Assembly (NCBI GenBank): GCA_947579665.1
Contig: OX388350.1
Coordinates: 87,625,152-87,689,151, forward strand
Reading direction: 5' to 3'
DNA length: 64,000 nt
DNA from: Sympetrum striolatum
Lineage: Eukaryota > Arthropoda > Insecta > Odonata > Libellulidae
Below the pieces are notes generated by a model, which searched no databases, was not told where the DNA came from, and was given only the letters and a program-made list of their open reading frames with translations. Position numbers and translations under genes: made by a program. Below are positions 14,101 through 23,839 of the stretch, piece after piece. Within the stretch, counting starts at the first letter, position 1, and every line of letters starts with the position of its first letter.

Positions 14101-15210
14101 TCTTCACCATCCATGATGTCTACTGCCTCCACGCAAACAGAAGATGATTCATGGATGCCATCGTTTGTCCTTGCCAACAGGGAAAGGATCCTTGGCATTC
14201 TAGGAATGAACACACATCTTAAATCAAAAGGAAGAACTAGCTCATCTGTTTCACGTTCCTTATCTGATCCTCTTGGACGGAGTAAATCCATAGCATCACC
14301 TGTGTCTTTGCCTGAATGGTGCTCTCTACAGTGGCAGAGGTGAGTGTTCATCGCATATCAAAAGCCTCCGCTTGTTTGCTTAAGGACCTGTATTACTGCT
14401 AAAAGTTCAGCTCTCCAGTTATGAAGTAGGCTTGAATGCTAATATTCACAAATTAGTATTGACCTTTAATTAATTGACCTAATTCTATTGATAAATGCTT
14501 GATTTTTCAAAAAAAATTGCTGCTAACGATTAGCTTCATGAGGGAATATTTTTTTTTACTTTACAGGTAAAGCTGACTTAGAATATAAGATATAGAAAGA
14601 AACAAAAGTCCCAATTTTGCCATGAAATGAAGTTGCCTTAATGCTACTAATATTAAGGCTTAAAATATAAATTTGTACCTGAAATAAAATTTGCTAAAAA
14701 TGCTACATTTATAAGATATTTGAAAAAATATCCAAAGCAATGTTTTTTAAATAATTGTATATAAAAACCGGTAGCTTAACCCATTTGCTAAGTATAGAAA
14801 TTGCTTAGCCAGAAGCTGAATAGGTAAAAGGCAATTAAGAAATTAAAAATCTGAATTCCTTGCTAGGATTCATAACCTTTTGAGGGCTTAAGGAATCAGT
14901 TTTTCTTGACCTTCTCTTAGACAATTTCTCCTCAGAAACCAAAATCATTCAATGTTAAACATAGAGAATTAATGTCAAATGATTCTCCCTCTGATAAGTT
15001 GATGTTCTTTTAAGAAGTAATTTTGAAAAGTGAAATCACAACTACTACAAATTTTATTATTCTAGGGACTTGCCAAATCCAATGGATCCTTCAACAACCA
15101 CAGACCCAACAAATAGAAGGTATAATTTACATAGAAGAGGGGTTACCAGAATAGATCAAGAGGTGAGTAATTCTTCAAATGCAACTGAAGCAAGTAAAAG
15201 AAAGACTTGA
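2180..15210 (+). CDS. Elk: Elk-type (KCNH) voltage-gated potassium channel, 3' half of the gene
   Basis: Nine exons with GT/AG junctions and compatible phases: 2180-2379, 3781-3876, 4341-4494, 5093-5197, 5936-6135, 7834-8006, 10553-10802, 12049-14339, 15066-15210. They encode about 1,203 residues. The first exon starts at the end of S6 ('[19 protein letters not shown]') and enters the C-linker. The next ones give the C-linker and cyclic-nucleotide-binding homology domain ('[19 protein letters not shown]', '[11 protein letters not shown]', '[10 protein letters not shown]'), then 'LTYCDLKCL' and '[12 protein letters not shown]'. The YNL triplet matches the intrinsic ligand of KCNH channels, which occupies the site of a cyclic nucleotide. 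This segment fits Elk better than Eag or Erg. The exon at 12049 encodes about 763 residues of low-complexity Ser/Thr/Pro-rich cytoplasmic tail. PAS, S1-S5 and pore exons are not in the window. KCNH channels carry K+ across the plasma membrane of excitable cells. The last exon end is uncertain: a strong donor at 15163 could lead to a further exon. Confidence 0.93.
2380..4340. other. Elk introns with no recognisable content
   Basis: Apart from the 96-base exon at 3781-3876, this is AT-rich intron sequence. No transposon, RNA gene or further exon was recognised. Confidence 0.5.
4703..4771. repeat. Near-perfect 31-bp inverted repeat with 7-base loop
   Basis: Arms 4703-4733 and 4741-4771 are complementary over 31 bases with one mismatch near the outer end, around a loop GTCAAAA. 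The core of the left arm is AAGAGTCACAATATACC. It lies in the Elk intron between the exons ending 4494 and starting 5093, on the transcribed strand. It could be a recent fold-back duplication or a hairpin RNA precursor; nothing in the sequence decides between them. Confidence 0.8.
5262..5600 (+). mobile_element. tRNA-derived SINE-like insertion
   Basis: The head carries an A-box-like TGGCGGAGTGGTTAGC near 5273 and a B-box matching GGTTCGAATCC near 5323, with T-stem CCAGG/CCCGG around a TTCGAAT loop. A proper acceptor stem cannot be formed, so this is not a functional tRNA gene. About 250 bases of AT-rich body follow. The right end is not defined; near 5520-5575 a reverse-strand GGTTTGATTCATGG motif suggests a second, inverted tRNA-like piece. 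It is inserted in an Elk intron. Confidence 0.5.
6520..7210 (-). mobile_element. Degenerate non-LTR retrotransposon 3' fragment, antisense in Elk intron
   Basis: Read on the minus strand, broken frames give pieces typical of the C-terminal part of arthropod non-LTR reverse transcriptases: '[10 protein letters not shown]', '[18 protein letters not shown]', '[11 protein letters not shown]' and, further on, degenerate '[16 protein letters not shown]'-like text spread over two frames. This corresponds to the segment after the RT catalytic core (the Y-L-G-S block and the W-x-G-x-x-L-R block). Several stops and frameshifts make it inactive. The catalytic Y-x-D-D box would lie to the right on this strand and was not seen, so the fragment is truncated. 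Clade is not assigned with confidence. Confidence 0.65.
8007..10552. other. Elk intron without recognised content
   Basis: About 2.5 kb of AT-rich intron between the exons ending 8006 and starting 10553. No coding stretch in frame with Elk and no clear transposon ends were seen. Confidence 0.5.
11155..11476. mobile_element. 322-bp MITE with TTTGACGGCATATAAGA ends
   Basis: The left end TACCATATTTGACGGCATA and the reverse complement of the right end, TACGGTATTTGACGGCATA, are nearly identical and both continue into TAAGA. There is no coding capacity. It sits in the Elk intron between the exons ending 10802 and starting 12049. The ends resemble those of the element at 28426-29418, suggesting one superfamily of small elements. 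Confidence 0.7.
15163..15210 (+). other. Alternative end of Elk: read-through or splice donor
   Basis: At 15162/15163 the exon reads GAG then GTGAGTAA, an excellent 5' splice site. If used, translation would continue in an exon to the right that I could not identify. If not used, 15 more codons follow and the frame stops at TGA 15208-15210. Both outcomes could occur as isoforms. Confidence 0.5.
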
Positions 15211-18200
15211 AGATGGAAGAGTGAACCCTAGTTGGAATCATTGTGCAGAAATGAAGAATTCCTCATTCTATGTTCAAATTGAGTGAAGTGAACTTTGATT
15301 GAGATGCATTTAAAATGTAATTATGGTTGACAGAATTAGAAAATTCATATAAAGGACAGAAGATTGGAAGCATGTATAATTATGTTGCATAAACGGCTGT
15401 GATCCATCCCAGAGTACATCTAAGTAAAACGGTTATCACCAAGAATTAGAAAAAATGAAAGAGATTAAGGGAAATGGGTATTTAATTTTTTTTTATATTT
15501 ACCTTTACTTACATTGTACGAACCTCTGCATGAGCTGGACTCATTCTTAAAATATAATTTTTCATTTTATTTCTAACATCAAGGAATATTGGTTATGATG
15601 TATTTTGATTTATGAGGGTTAAGAGAATATTTCACATTTTTTATTCCACTCTAGTAATTGGTAAGATTCATGAAGAATCAGTTTCACCGAATTGCAGAAC
15701 AAAGGATAATCCACTGGTGAAAATCATATAGTATTTGCTGACCATTGCAGCAAGATAAACACTTGCTTTTCTTAGTTATTGTAAGTGGAGATAGCCGTGG
15801 TTTCACCAGCTTTCACCTAGTTCACAATCACAGTATACTTATCATTCCCAGAATTTGGGAACTTCTGGATCTTCAAATTTGTATAAATTAGTCACCAAAT
15901 CATGTCAAAAAAAATAATTTTCAATTTCCTTCAAATCCTCAAATTTTGATTATTTATTACTACTATTTTGAATTTGAATTTATCGCATTTTATGCAATGG
16001 AAAATATATTTCTGTATAATTTCAGCCTAAAAATGTGATATCAGCCATTTACTATTTCTTTGAAATTTAACTTGCAATTTTCTCAAATAGAAAAAAATGT
16101 AGACATCTCTACTAAAGTTAGTAATGATTAAATCACTTAAATCTTGAAACGACAATCAATTGGAACTGCTCCATACTTTCATATCAATAAATAAGCTGAT
16201 AGTTAGAATTTTTTATTAGAAAATAGATTTTCATTAAATTCCAGACACCTAAATTTAGCAAGCCTCTCCTAATGTCAATGTAAGTTAATATAGCCAAATA
16301 AAGCATAATGATTAGAATGGTGTCACATAGTATGTTTATATTATGAGCCAAATGGATAGTTGTGCTGATTATTGCGTGGATTGAAGACATGTTGAATATT
16401 ATTCAATTTATTTTGTCAAAAACTTGTTGATGATTCAAGAAATGAGAAAATAATGGATGAAAAAAATTCCATTGCCGAATGAAATTATAATTTTGGTATT
16501 AATTACAAAATGGTGTTAACTTATTTAAAATTATCATTTATAGCCCATTGTTAGCACAAAGGTCTCAATTCATTGTGAAGGTGTAAAATGAATTTATTTA
16601 AAATTAATTCATCCAAAACTTAGGTATTTTCCTCCACAGTAATATTTAAATAATTCATTGATGTCACATTCAAGTGAAACCAGTGCTGCCAAGCAGTTAA
16701 AACAGTCACAATTCACTTAAATGCACTTTTGAGAGATATGAAACTGCAGTTATTGTCAAGATTGATTTTATCCATTTTCAGCTATGCTGAGCTTAGAATG
16801 AAAAATCATTCACTAGCAATAAATTATGCTGCAATCAAATGCCTAAAGGTTAGAATTCTCATGGTTTCATAAATAGTTGAGAAATTCATTTCTGCAGCAA
16901 TGGCTTGGTTGGCAATGAATTATTATGCTGGATTATGATCATAAGTGGTAAAACTTAACTAGAGAACTAAAATTTTTGTTATTTGTTGTTCTCAATGACT
17001 CAGTTCATCACTTATCAAGAACTTTATCACTCATGATTTCAAGATTATTTTGGAAATCATTAATATCTCACTTCTATTTTTAATGAATGACAAATCTTCC
17101 CCTTCCTTTTCTGCTCAATGATATTCTTTCAATTATGTTTCCCCTTTACTTCATTCACTTCAATAATTGATGACTTTCAAAATGAAAGCTTTGAGATTAT
17201 AAAAGATTACACCCTGTCAAATCAAACTATGTAACAGTTTATTTTACTCTATGCCTGTTTGTATATATTTTCCCAGAAAAGCTATTTTGTTATTAAAATT
17301 CAAGTCAATAAATACATACACTAAATTTATTTAAATTCTTGTTTTATTGTCAAGCATTGTGAAGAATAACCTTTAATGACCTGGCTCTCCTTAAGCCCTT
17401 TTTGTTTCATACATGCCCTTTCAATCAACGACTAAGAGTTACCCTGTATATTAAATTCAGAGATTATGTTGAAATTCATTTAGGTTAAGTAGTTTTAGTG
17501 GTAAATATTCCATCATTCAAAATATCACAGCTTAGAGCATAGATAATAGGTTCCAAATTAATGATTTCATTAGTAAAAGCAAATAAAAATACTGTCAATG
17601 AAGTTTATATCTTCAGATATTCATGAAGAAATTCTATTAACCAATTAAAGATCAAAATAGTTTAATACCATTCATTCATATTTCTCATATGATTGCTCTT
17701 AAAATATTACTAACAAAATATTTATTTGTTCACAAATGGGAACATAGGTACATTTTTCATTTGCAGGTCCTTTATTTTATAGTGTAAAGTACACAACACT
17801 GATCCATGTGCATTGCATGCTAATAACCAACATACTTCTATCTGTAGTTGTTGGACATATATCAAATACAGAATATTTGCAGTGATTAAAACTTTAGGCA
17901 TATTTTAGGAACATTTAAATATTAGGAAACAAACACTGTACTTAAATCTTTTTTTAGATAGAAACCAAAATGTAATGTATTGAATAAAGCATGACACAAC
18001 CACTTTTGTGATCATGGGATATAAGACTGGGAATAACAAGAGGGGGCAGCAAACAAAAATATAATTGTGGAGAAACATTCTGTTATTGTTAAAAATTTGT
18101 CATTTATTTGAAGATAGGAGCAATGTCACAAGTGGGAACCTTGGAGGAAAATGCTTTAAGGCAAGGTCAAGCCGATGTTGGCCTCCCTTTCCTAACCCAA

Positions 18201-19830
18201 ATTATTTTGTACCAATATCTCTTTCTTCTACTTCTAAAGATTAAAGTTAACTTGTATACCAACTATTGAGGTTAAGAGGAAGAAAAGTTGACATGGGCCT
18301 CACCATGGGAGCCACCTGTAAACAGCTTTCCCATGGTGGAACTTTTAGAACCTCATCAGACTGGAGATAGCAAATGGATTATACCTTTCCATACCTTAAA
18401 GTTCTGGTAGTTTATGGCAGGCTGGCAGCGAAAGGGCTAATTATCCTTCTGATAATATTTTCGTTTGATTACTTTGTCTGTATTCACTGAAAAAAGCTCC
18501 GAGAATAGCAACAATTGCTTAATCATTGGATCACTATTGAAAACACCGTTACATTGCTGGGGAAGCTGTCACAAATCCAATTTTGTCATCCCCTTCTGCC
18601 CATCCCATCATTCGGAGAGCAATTATTGCACTGAACTCTTCTCATAAGTCAGCACATTGGAAAGAAGTATAATCACTATAAAAATAAGTAACAGTAGATC
18701 GAGTGATTACTCAGGAATTTGATATTTACCACTGGATGTATTACAACAGATTTCAAAACGTTTTTCTTAATAAGTAGAGGTTGCTTAGCTCAAGTACAAG
18801 AGAAATTGTGTACCAAGTATTAACAAAGGAGGTTAACCTCACCTAACCTAACCTCTCTTCTTACTTTCTTTACATTTTGGAACATGGTACACATTGTTGG
18901 AATGTAATGACCTACACTCAAATTTTCTATTGCAGCAATACAGCTGCCACCTAGGGTTTACTTGTGCTTTACTTTTTCATTTGTTCTTTTGCATTGAAAT
19001 CGTGTACACACAATTTGTTTTCTCTCTGTCTGTTGCTGAAGGTTGAATAGTGATGATTGCAATGTGCAATGAACCCGTTTGTACTAGACTGGTGGTCAGA
19101 GAATAATTTCGAATCTGCAAATGATCGTTTATCACTCATTTCCTTTCCTCAGTTTACTGGAATGCAAATAACTGCAATATAAGCTAGTGTTAAGGTTGAC
19201 CTTGTGCTTGTGTCAAATGTCCCAATTTTTACTTGTAACTTCTCTTTAAGATATATCTCATGAATAAATCAACCCAACCTTTTACTCTAATTAATTTTTA
19301 AACCCTTATACCTTATTCTTCTGGTTCATTGTTAATTTTGAATTTTAGACCCTTCCTAATGCAATATTCTAAAGTAAAAAGTACTAAAGAGTGCTATTGC
19401 ACATTTAACATGCTGCTTGAATTTTGTCAGCAATTTCCTTGTCCAAATGACAATAATAAAATAACCAACTGTAATTTAACCTTAAAAAAATGTTTTACAT
19501 TAAGGCATTTTTGTAAGCATCAAAAATTTTAATTAATTACAATTAATCAGATTCAATTTTAATTTAGTAATCAGAATATTTAATTTCAAAAATATATTTT
19601 GCTGTAAATAAAATGTTAAAAAATAATAAAAGGGCAATTTGAAATACCTCTCCAAGTATACATCGGCTCAATATACATTTTGTTTAAATGTTTTGTTAAA
19701 AGTTGTACGTATATATGGTATCTATATTTTAAATATAATATTCTTCCATAATCTAGACTTATAACGAATGTCTAATGCTGATATAAAAGCTATGAATTTT
19801 AATGGATATAATAAATGATCCTGACACTTC
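15211..19830. other. Intergenic or Elk 3' region, nothing recognised
   Basis: About 4.6 kb of AT-rich sequence between Elk and the TRPA gene, which converge tail to tail. No gene or RNA was recognised. A further small Elk terminal exon may hide here. A short imperfect inverted repeat around ACCATGGGAG / CTTTCCCATGGTGG occurs near 18302-18340. Confidence 0.5.
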
Positions 19831-21951
19831 TCATATTTCAGATCTAGTTTTCCTATCTCCAATTTTCCTTAATTCACAATTAGATTCCAAAATTCTCTTC
19901 ATTAGAATCTCTATACTTTCTAATCTTTTCCATAGATCATCCATAGTCCTTACTTTTCTTTTATCTAAAGCAATTTTAACAGCTCTCTGAACAACTTTCT
20001 CATCCATTGTGCGCCTCATAAATTTAGGGAAACCCAAAATACAGAAGCACTGCTGAATCAAGCCTCCTTGGTTTACCAACACATCCATTTTCTTCCATTT
20101 CCAGAAAACATGTGTCCAGTCACACAACCTCAAATGAATTGCTTTCTCACATTGGTTAAAAGGCTCAAACTTGCGCAAAAGCTTTTTACATGCCCCAAAG
20201 CAGATAAATAAGTCTACCAAACGAGCTATGTCAAGCATCATTGTTTCCAGCTGGGAAAAGACTTGAACTTGTGATACGTAGCCCACCAACTCAGCTCTTT
20301 CCATTATTGAATGAGTATCACTCACAGCCAAACCATTAAGGAGGTTGATTAGTACCATAGATATAAACAAAAGAAATGCTGAAAACACAGCATAACTCAA
20401 ACCAGGGCAAAAATCAAAAGGTATGGTTGACATTTCAAATTCACCTAACATCATTAAGGCTGTCTTGATTAAAGCTCTCCAAGGATTTAGAAAATAGTCA
20501 TACTCATCAACTGGCACAGTTTCAGCATTCCCATTGTGAAATAATATGAAGAAACTGAAAGCAAATGCAACAAAAAACATAGAATAAACAGCTATAAAAA
20601 AGAAAAAATTGACTGACACAGTCTTGAACATAATTATGTAAGTAGTCAGTCTTGGATGCTGCCCTAGAAGGATAGCGAGATGCATCCACATCAACAATAT
20701 AGTGATGGTTGCTACATAAATATTAACATCATACCACACAAGGTAACCACTGAGAAGAATCAGAATGAGCTTAGGACGGTTGACACGTACTTTCATGTAT
20801 TTACCCATAGACATCAATATGTGAATAAATTCTTTGATGCAGTAGAGGAAAAAAGCTGGGCGCAATAAAAAGAGGTAAAATAGCCCCTGTTCACTGTTGC
20901 TGTGCCCTCCGTCAATTATGTCCAAAATATAAAATGTTAGCAAGATAACAAAGACAGCATAGATTAAAAAGTTGGCAAAAAATATCCACCTTATCCTAAA
21001 CCACATTAAATAAATGCAACTAGCAAGTACTGGGTGCTTCAGAAGTCTTTTGTGATCTTCTGAAGCACTCAACTGCAGCAAAGGATCCTCTTCCACGTAT
21101 TGATTAACTTGCCTTGTCAATTTTTTCTTGCCAAAATTGGATGGAACCAGGAATTTGTACCAAAAAGTTATCATGAAGTCTTTCTCAAAAGGAGCCTTTT
21201 TATTGGTTGTGATGCATTCATTCATGAATGACTCCAACAACTCTGCTGGTATCCTTTTGAAAGCAGGCTCACCATCTTTGTTCTGGATCCCTATATTCGA
21301 TCCAGCTCTCAACAAATGTAAGACCATCTCTTGATTCGTCTCTTCTCCATTGGATAATTTAGAGGCAGCAATATGGAGAGGAGTATTCCCAGAATCATCC
21401 TGGACATTAACATGTAGACCCCTGTCACTAAAACCTTCAGATACATCCAATAAACAAAGTAACATATCTAGACATTCGAGGTAATTCACTGATACACAAT
21501 CGTTTGCCAGCTGTGCGTGTTGCATGAGAACAACCTTATGCAACACACTCTCGTTTCTACTTTGGATGTCGACCACACCCACATCTGTTTGCTCATGATT
21601 GAGTAGAATTTTGAGAACAAATCTGTTGCCATATTCAGCAGCCAAAAGAATGGGAGGAGAAAAATTTTTAGGTCCAGTAGCATTTGGAGAAGCGTCATGA
21701 TGCAGCAATTCATCTACAAAGTCATGGCGGTTAGGTAAAACGCAGAGATACTGGAGCAAACCATAGTTACCATTGTGAAGGATATCTACAGCACTGATGT
21801 AATCAGGCAGATCTAGAAGATGCCTGAATTGTTTTAAATCATTAAGATCGATGGCTTCAAACAATAATGAGGCATAGTTTTGATGCTGAGGAATCCTTGG
21901 AATCCGCCTAACTTTCCTTGGTTCAATGGAAGATACCCCTTGGAGATCCAT
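19831..21951 (-). CDS. TRPA-subfamily cation channel, painless/pyrexia-like
   Basis: A single uninterrupted ORF of 706 codons. Ankyrin-type repeats occupy roughly residues 25-235 (clearest 'GNTPLHIAASKL' near 188-199, and 'PPILLAAEYGNR' near 99-110). Six hydrophobic segments follow between about 320 and 545. A pore helix and selectivity region 'ALMMLGEFEM' lies near 498-507, and S6 leads into 'NLLNGLAVSDT' (536-546), the signature after S6 in insect TRPA channels such as painless and pyrexia. Such channels conduct Ca2+ and other cations in sensory neurons in response to heat, chemical or mechanical stimuli; which stimulus applies here cannot be told. A coding region without introns is like painless. 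A TTTCAG acceptor lies two bases upstream of the ATG, so a non-coding 5' exon is likely further right. It is shorter than fly painless, mainly from fewer ankyrin repeats. Divergent from Cab45 at 23840. Confidence 0.9.
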   Translation of the reverse strand: MDLQGVSSIEPRKVRRIPRIPQHQNYASLLFEAIDLNDLKQFRHLLDLPDYISAVDILHNGNYGLLQYLCVLPNRHDFVDELLHHDASPNATGPKNFSPPILLAAEYGNRFVLKILLNHEQTDVGVVDIQSRNESVLHKVVLMQHAQLANDCVSVNYLECLDMLLCLLDVSEGFSDRGLHVNVQDDSGNTPLHIAASKLSNGEETNQEMVLHLLRAGSNIGIQNKDGEPAFKRIPAELLESFMNECITTNKKAPFEKDFMITFWYKFLVPSNFGKKKLTRQVNQYVEEDPLLQLSASEDHKRLLKHPVLASCIYLMWFRIRWIFFANFLIYAVFVILLTFYILDIIDGGHSNSEQGLFYLFLLRPAFFLYCIKEFIHILMSMGKYMKVRVNRPKLILILLSGYLVWYDVNIYVATITILLMWMHLAILLGQHPRLTTYIIMFKTVSVNFFFFIAVYSMFFVAFAFSFFILFHNGNAETVPVDEYDYFLNPWRALIKTALMMLGEFEMSTIPFDFCPGLSYAVFSAFLLFISMVLINLLNGLAVSDTHSIMERAELVGYVSQVQVFSQLETMMLDIARLVDLFICFGACKKLLRKFEPFNQCEKAIHLRLCDWTHVFWKWKKMDVLVNQGGLIQQCFCILGFPKFMRRTMDEKVVQRAVKIALDKRKVRTMDDLWKRLESIEILMKRILESNCELRKIGDRKTRSEI

Positions 21952-23839
21952 ATCTGAAATTACAAAGAATTTATTAGATATATTTTACTGAATGTAGTGA
22001 ATGTATAAATCAAATGCCTCTTTGAGGAAACAGTGAAAGGGATGAGCAGGGATAAAATTAAGGTATGACCAATGCCTAAAATTTTCTTTTTCAGTCTATC
22101 ACCCAAATTTAAAATTGCATGTACTTCAAGGCCTCCTCCAGGTGCCTTAAACATGTTCAAAATCCAGCTCGTTTTATGCAGTTTTTGGTACAGCATAATA
22201 CAGCTTATTGTAAGTTTCATTTTTTTGGTACCATGGAGCATACCAAGTAGGGGAATAAAGTTCAATCTGAAGGTAATTATTTCTAATAAATATCTTGTAA
22301 TTTTTCTACAAGATACCAAGCATCTAAACTAGATAAAAAATATTTAAAATTAATTTAAATAGAAAGCAAGTAGTAAATTCCTTGAATATCCTTTGCCTGA
22401 AAATAAAAGGAAATCATGAACTGTAAATATATCTACCCTATAAATAAGTAAGTTACAGCGTGGTCCTTATTGCGCTCACTCTAATATGAGATTTGGATTT
22501 CGGAAAGAATTTGTTAAGTATATAACTTCTCTACATCTTAACATCTGATGAAAACGTTATAGCTATTAAGGTACTCATCACATCTGTTGAAATCTGCCTC
22601 GCTCGAAGCCTTGATGGGCTCCATAAGATAAGAGATGTATATCCACTTTCGCAGTTAAAGAGAAAGTAAACACTAATGACTGAATGCAAACGCATATCTG
22701 TATCAACCTAGAGTGATATCTGATAAATTAGAAGAGTGTTTGCAGACATCATGCAATCCAGAGATAAGAAAACCCAGCAACCCATATATTTTCGATGACA
22801 AAGAGATTTTGCATGGTAATTACAAGGAGTTACTTTCTCATCAGAGATAATAAGGATATGATTTAGAGAGGAGTAAATTTTAATTAATTGTTTCCTGAGG
22901 TACTCTTAGGTCAAAATCCTAGAGTTAAAAAAATCCACTGCGATCTGTAATAAAAAAGATGATCTTTATAATTATAGGTAAGGAAGATATTGCCAATTGT
23001 CCCATAATAGTTTATTTCTAGGACCGAAAACAGTGTAATTATCACAGATGGGACAATAGAAAAGTAATGTTCTGAGCAACCAGTAAGGTATTACCATGGG
23101 GTCCATGCCACCTCCCACGTTCTCAATCTTAATATAGCGATCTTTTCATCGTACAAAGTTCATCTTAGGTTTCTAATGTATTAATTCCCATGGCACAAAT
23201 TAACATATACATCTAATGGATTATATTTGATTTATTTCTATATCACATCTCCCGTATAACTTTTATTATAAATAAGTGGTGGAACAAAACCGCGTTCTAT
23301 AAATGGCAATTCCAGGTAATGAGCTAGGATTACAGTGATAGATTTTTATATTTTTTTGTTATAATGATTATATAATATTACCTCCATCTATCATGCATAC
23401 TTTTATTTAGCTTTTAATCATTGCTGTGGAAGCTAACAATTTAAAAGCCGCGGGCCTCCATCGTGCAACAGAGAAATGACTCAAAGTTTGCGCTGAGCCA
23501 GACGTTTGTTGTGATACTTGTGATGTGACAGTGATTCCTTTCGGCAGTGTTTCGGTGTTAGTCTGTGACATGCTTCGATAAAATTAAAAACTTTACAGAA
23601 AATTAACAATGTACAAAATGTCCTCCGCAGTGATCGATAGAAAATTTCCTGTTATCCCCAGTTACTTTTATTTGATGTGCCTAATTCAAACGCGCAACTT
23701 TCTCTGGTCCATGGGAAATTGTGTCAAGACTACTTTCTATCAAGCTTTCAGTTAAATACAGAATCTTGTGGATACAGATCCCTTTCTGTCCATCATTTTG
23801 ATGCTATTTTCCCTTAATGAATAATTTATAGTCAATATT
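21952..23839. promoter_or_regulatory. Divergent intergenic region between TRPA and Cab45 genes
   Basis: About 1.9 kb separates the two start codons, which face away from each other, so both promoters and 5' UTRs should lie here. The 5' splice site of a TRPA leader exon was not located. No convincing TATA box or initiator could be named. A 119-codon open frame on the minus strand (21960-22319) shows no family resemblance and is treated as chance. Confidence 0.4.

Noticed and set aside
12549..14351. Minus-strand ORFs opposite the long Elk exon
   Set aside because: Shadows of the Ser/Thr/Pro-rich Elk tail, whose composition leaves the opposite strand open.
21960..22319. 119-codon minus-strand ORF just upstream of the TRPA start
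   Set aside because: No family resemblance, different frame content from TRPA, and a splice acceptor separates it from the TRPA start.
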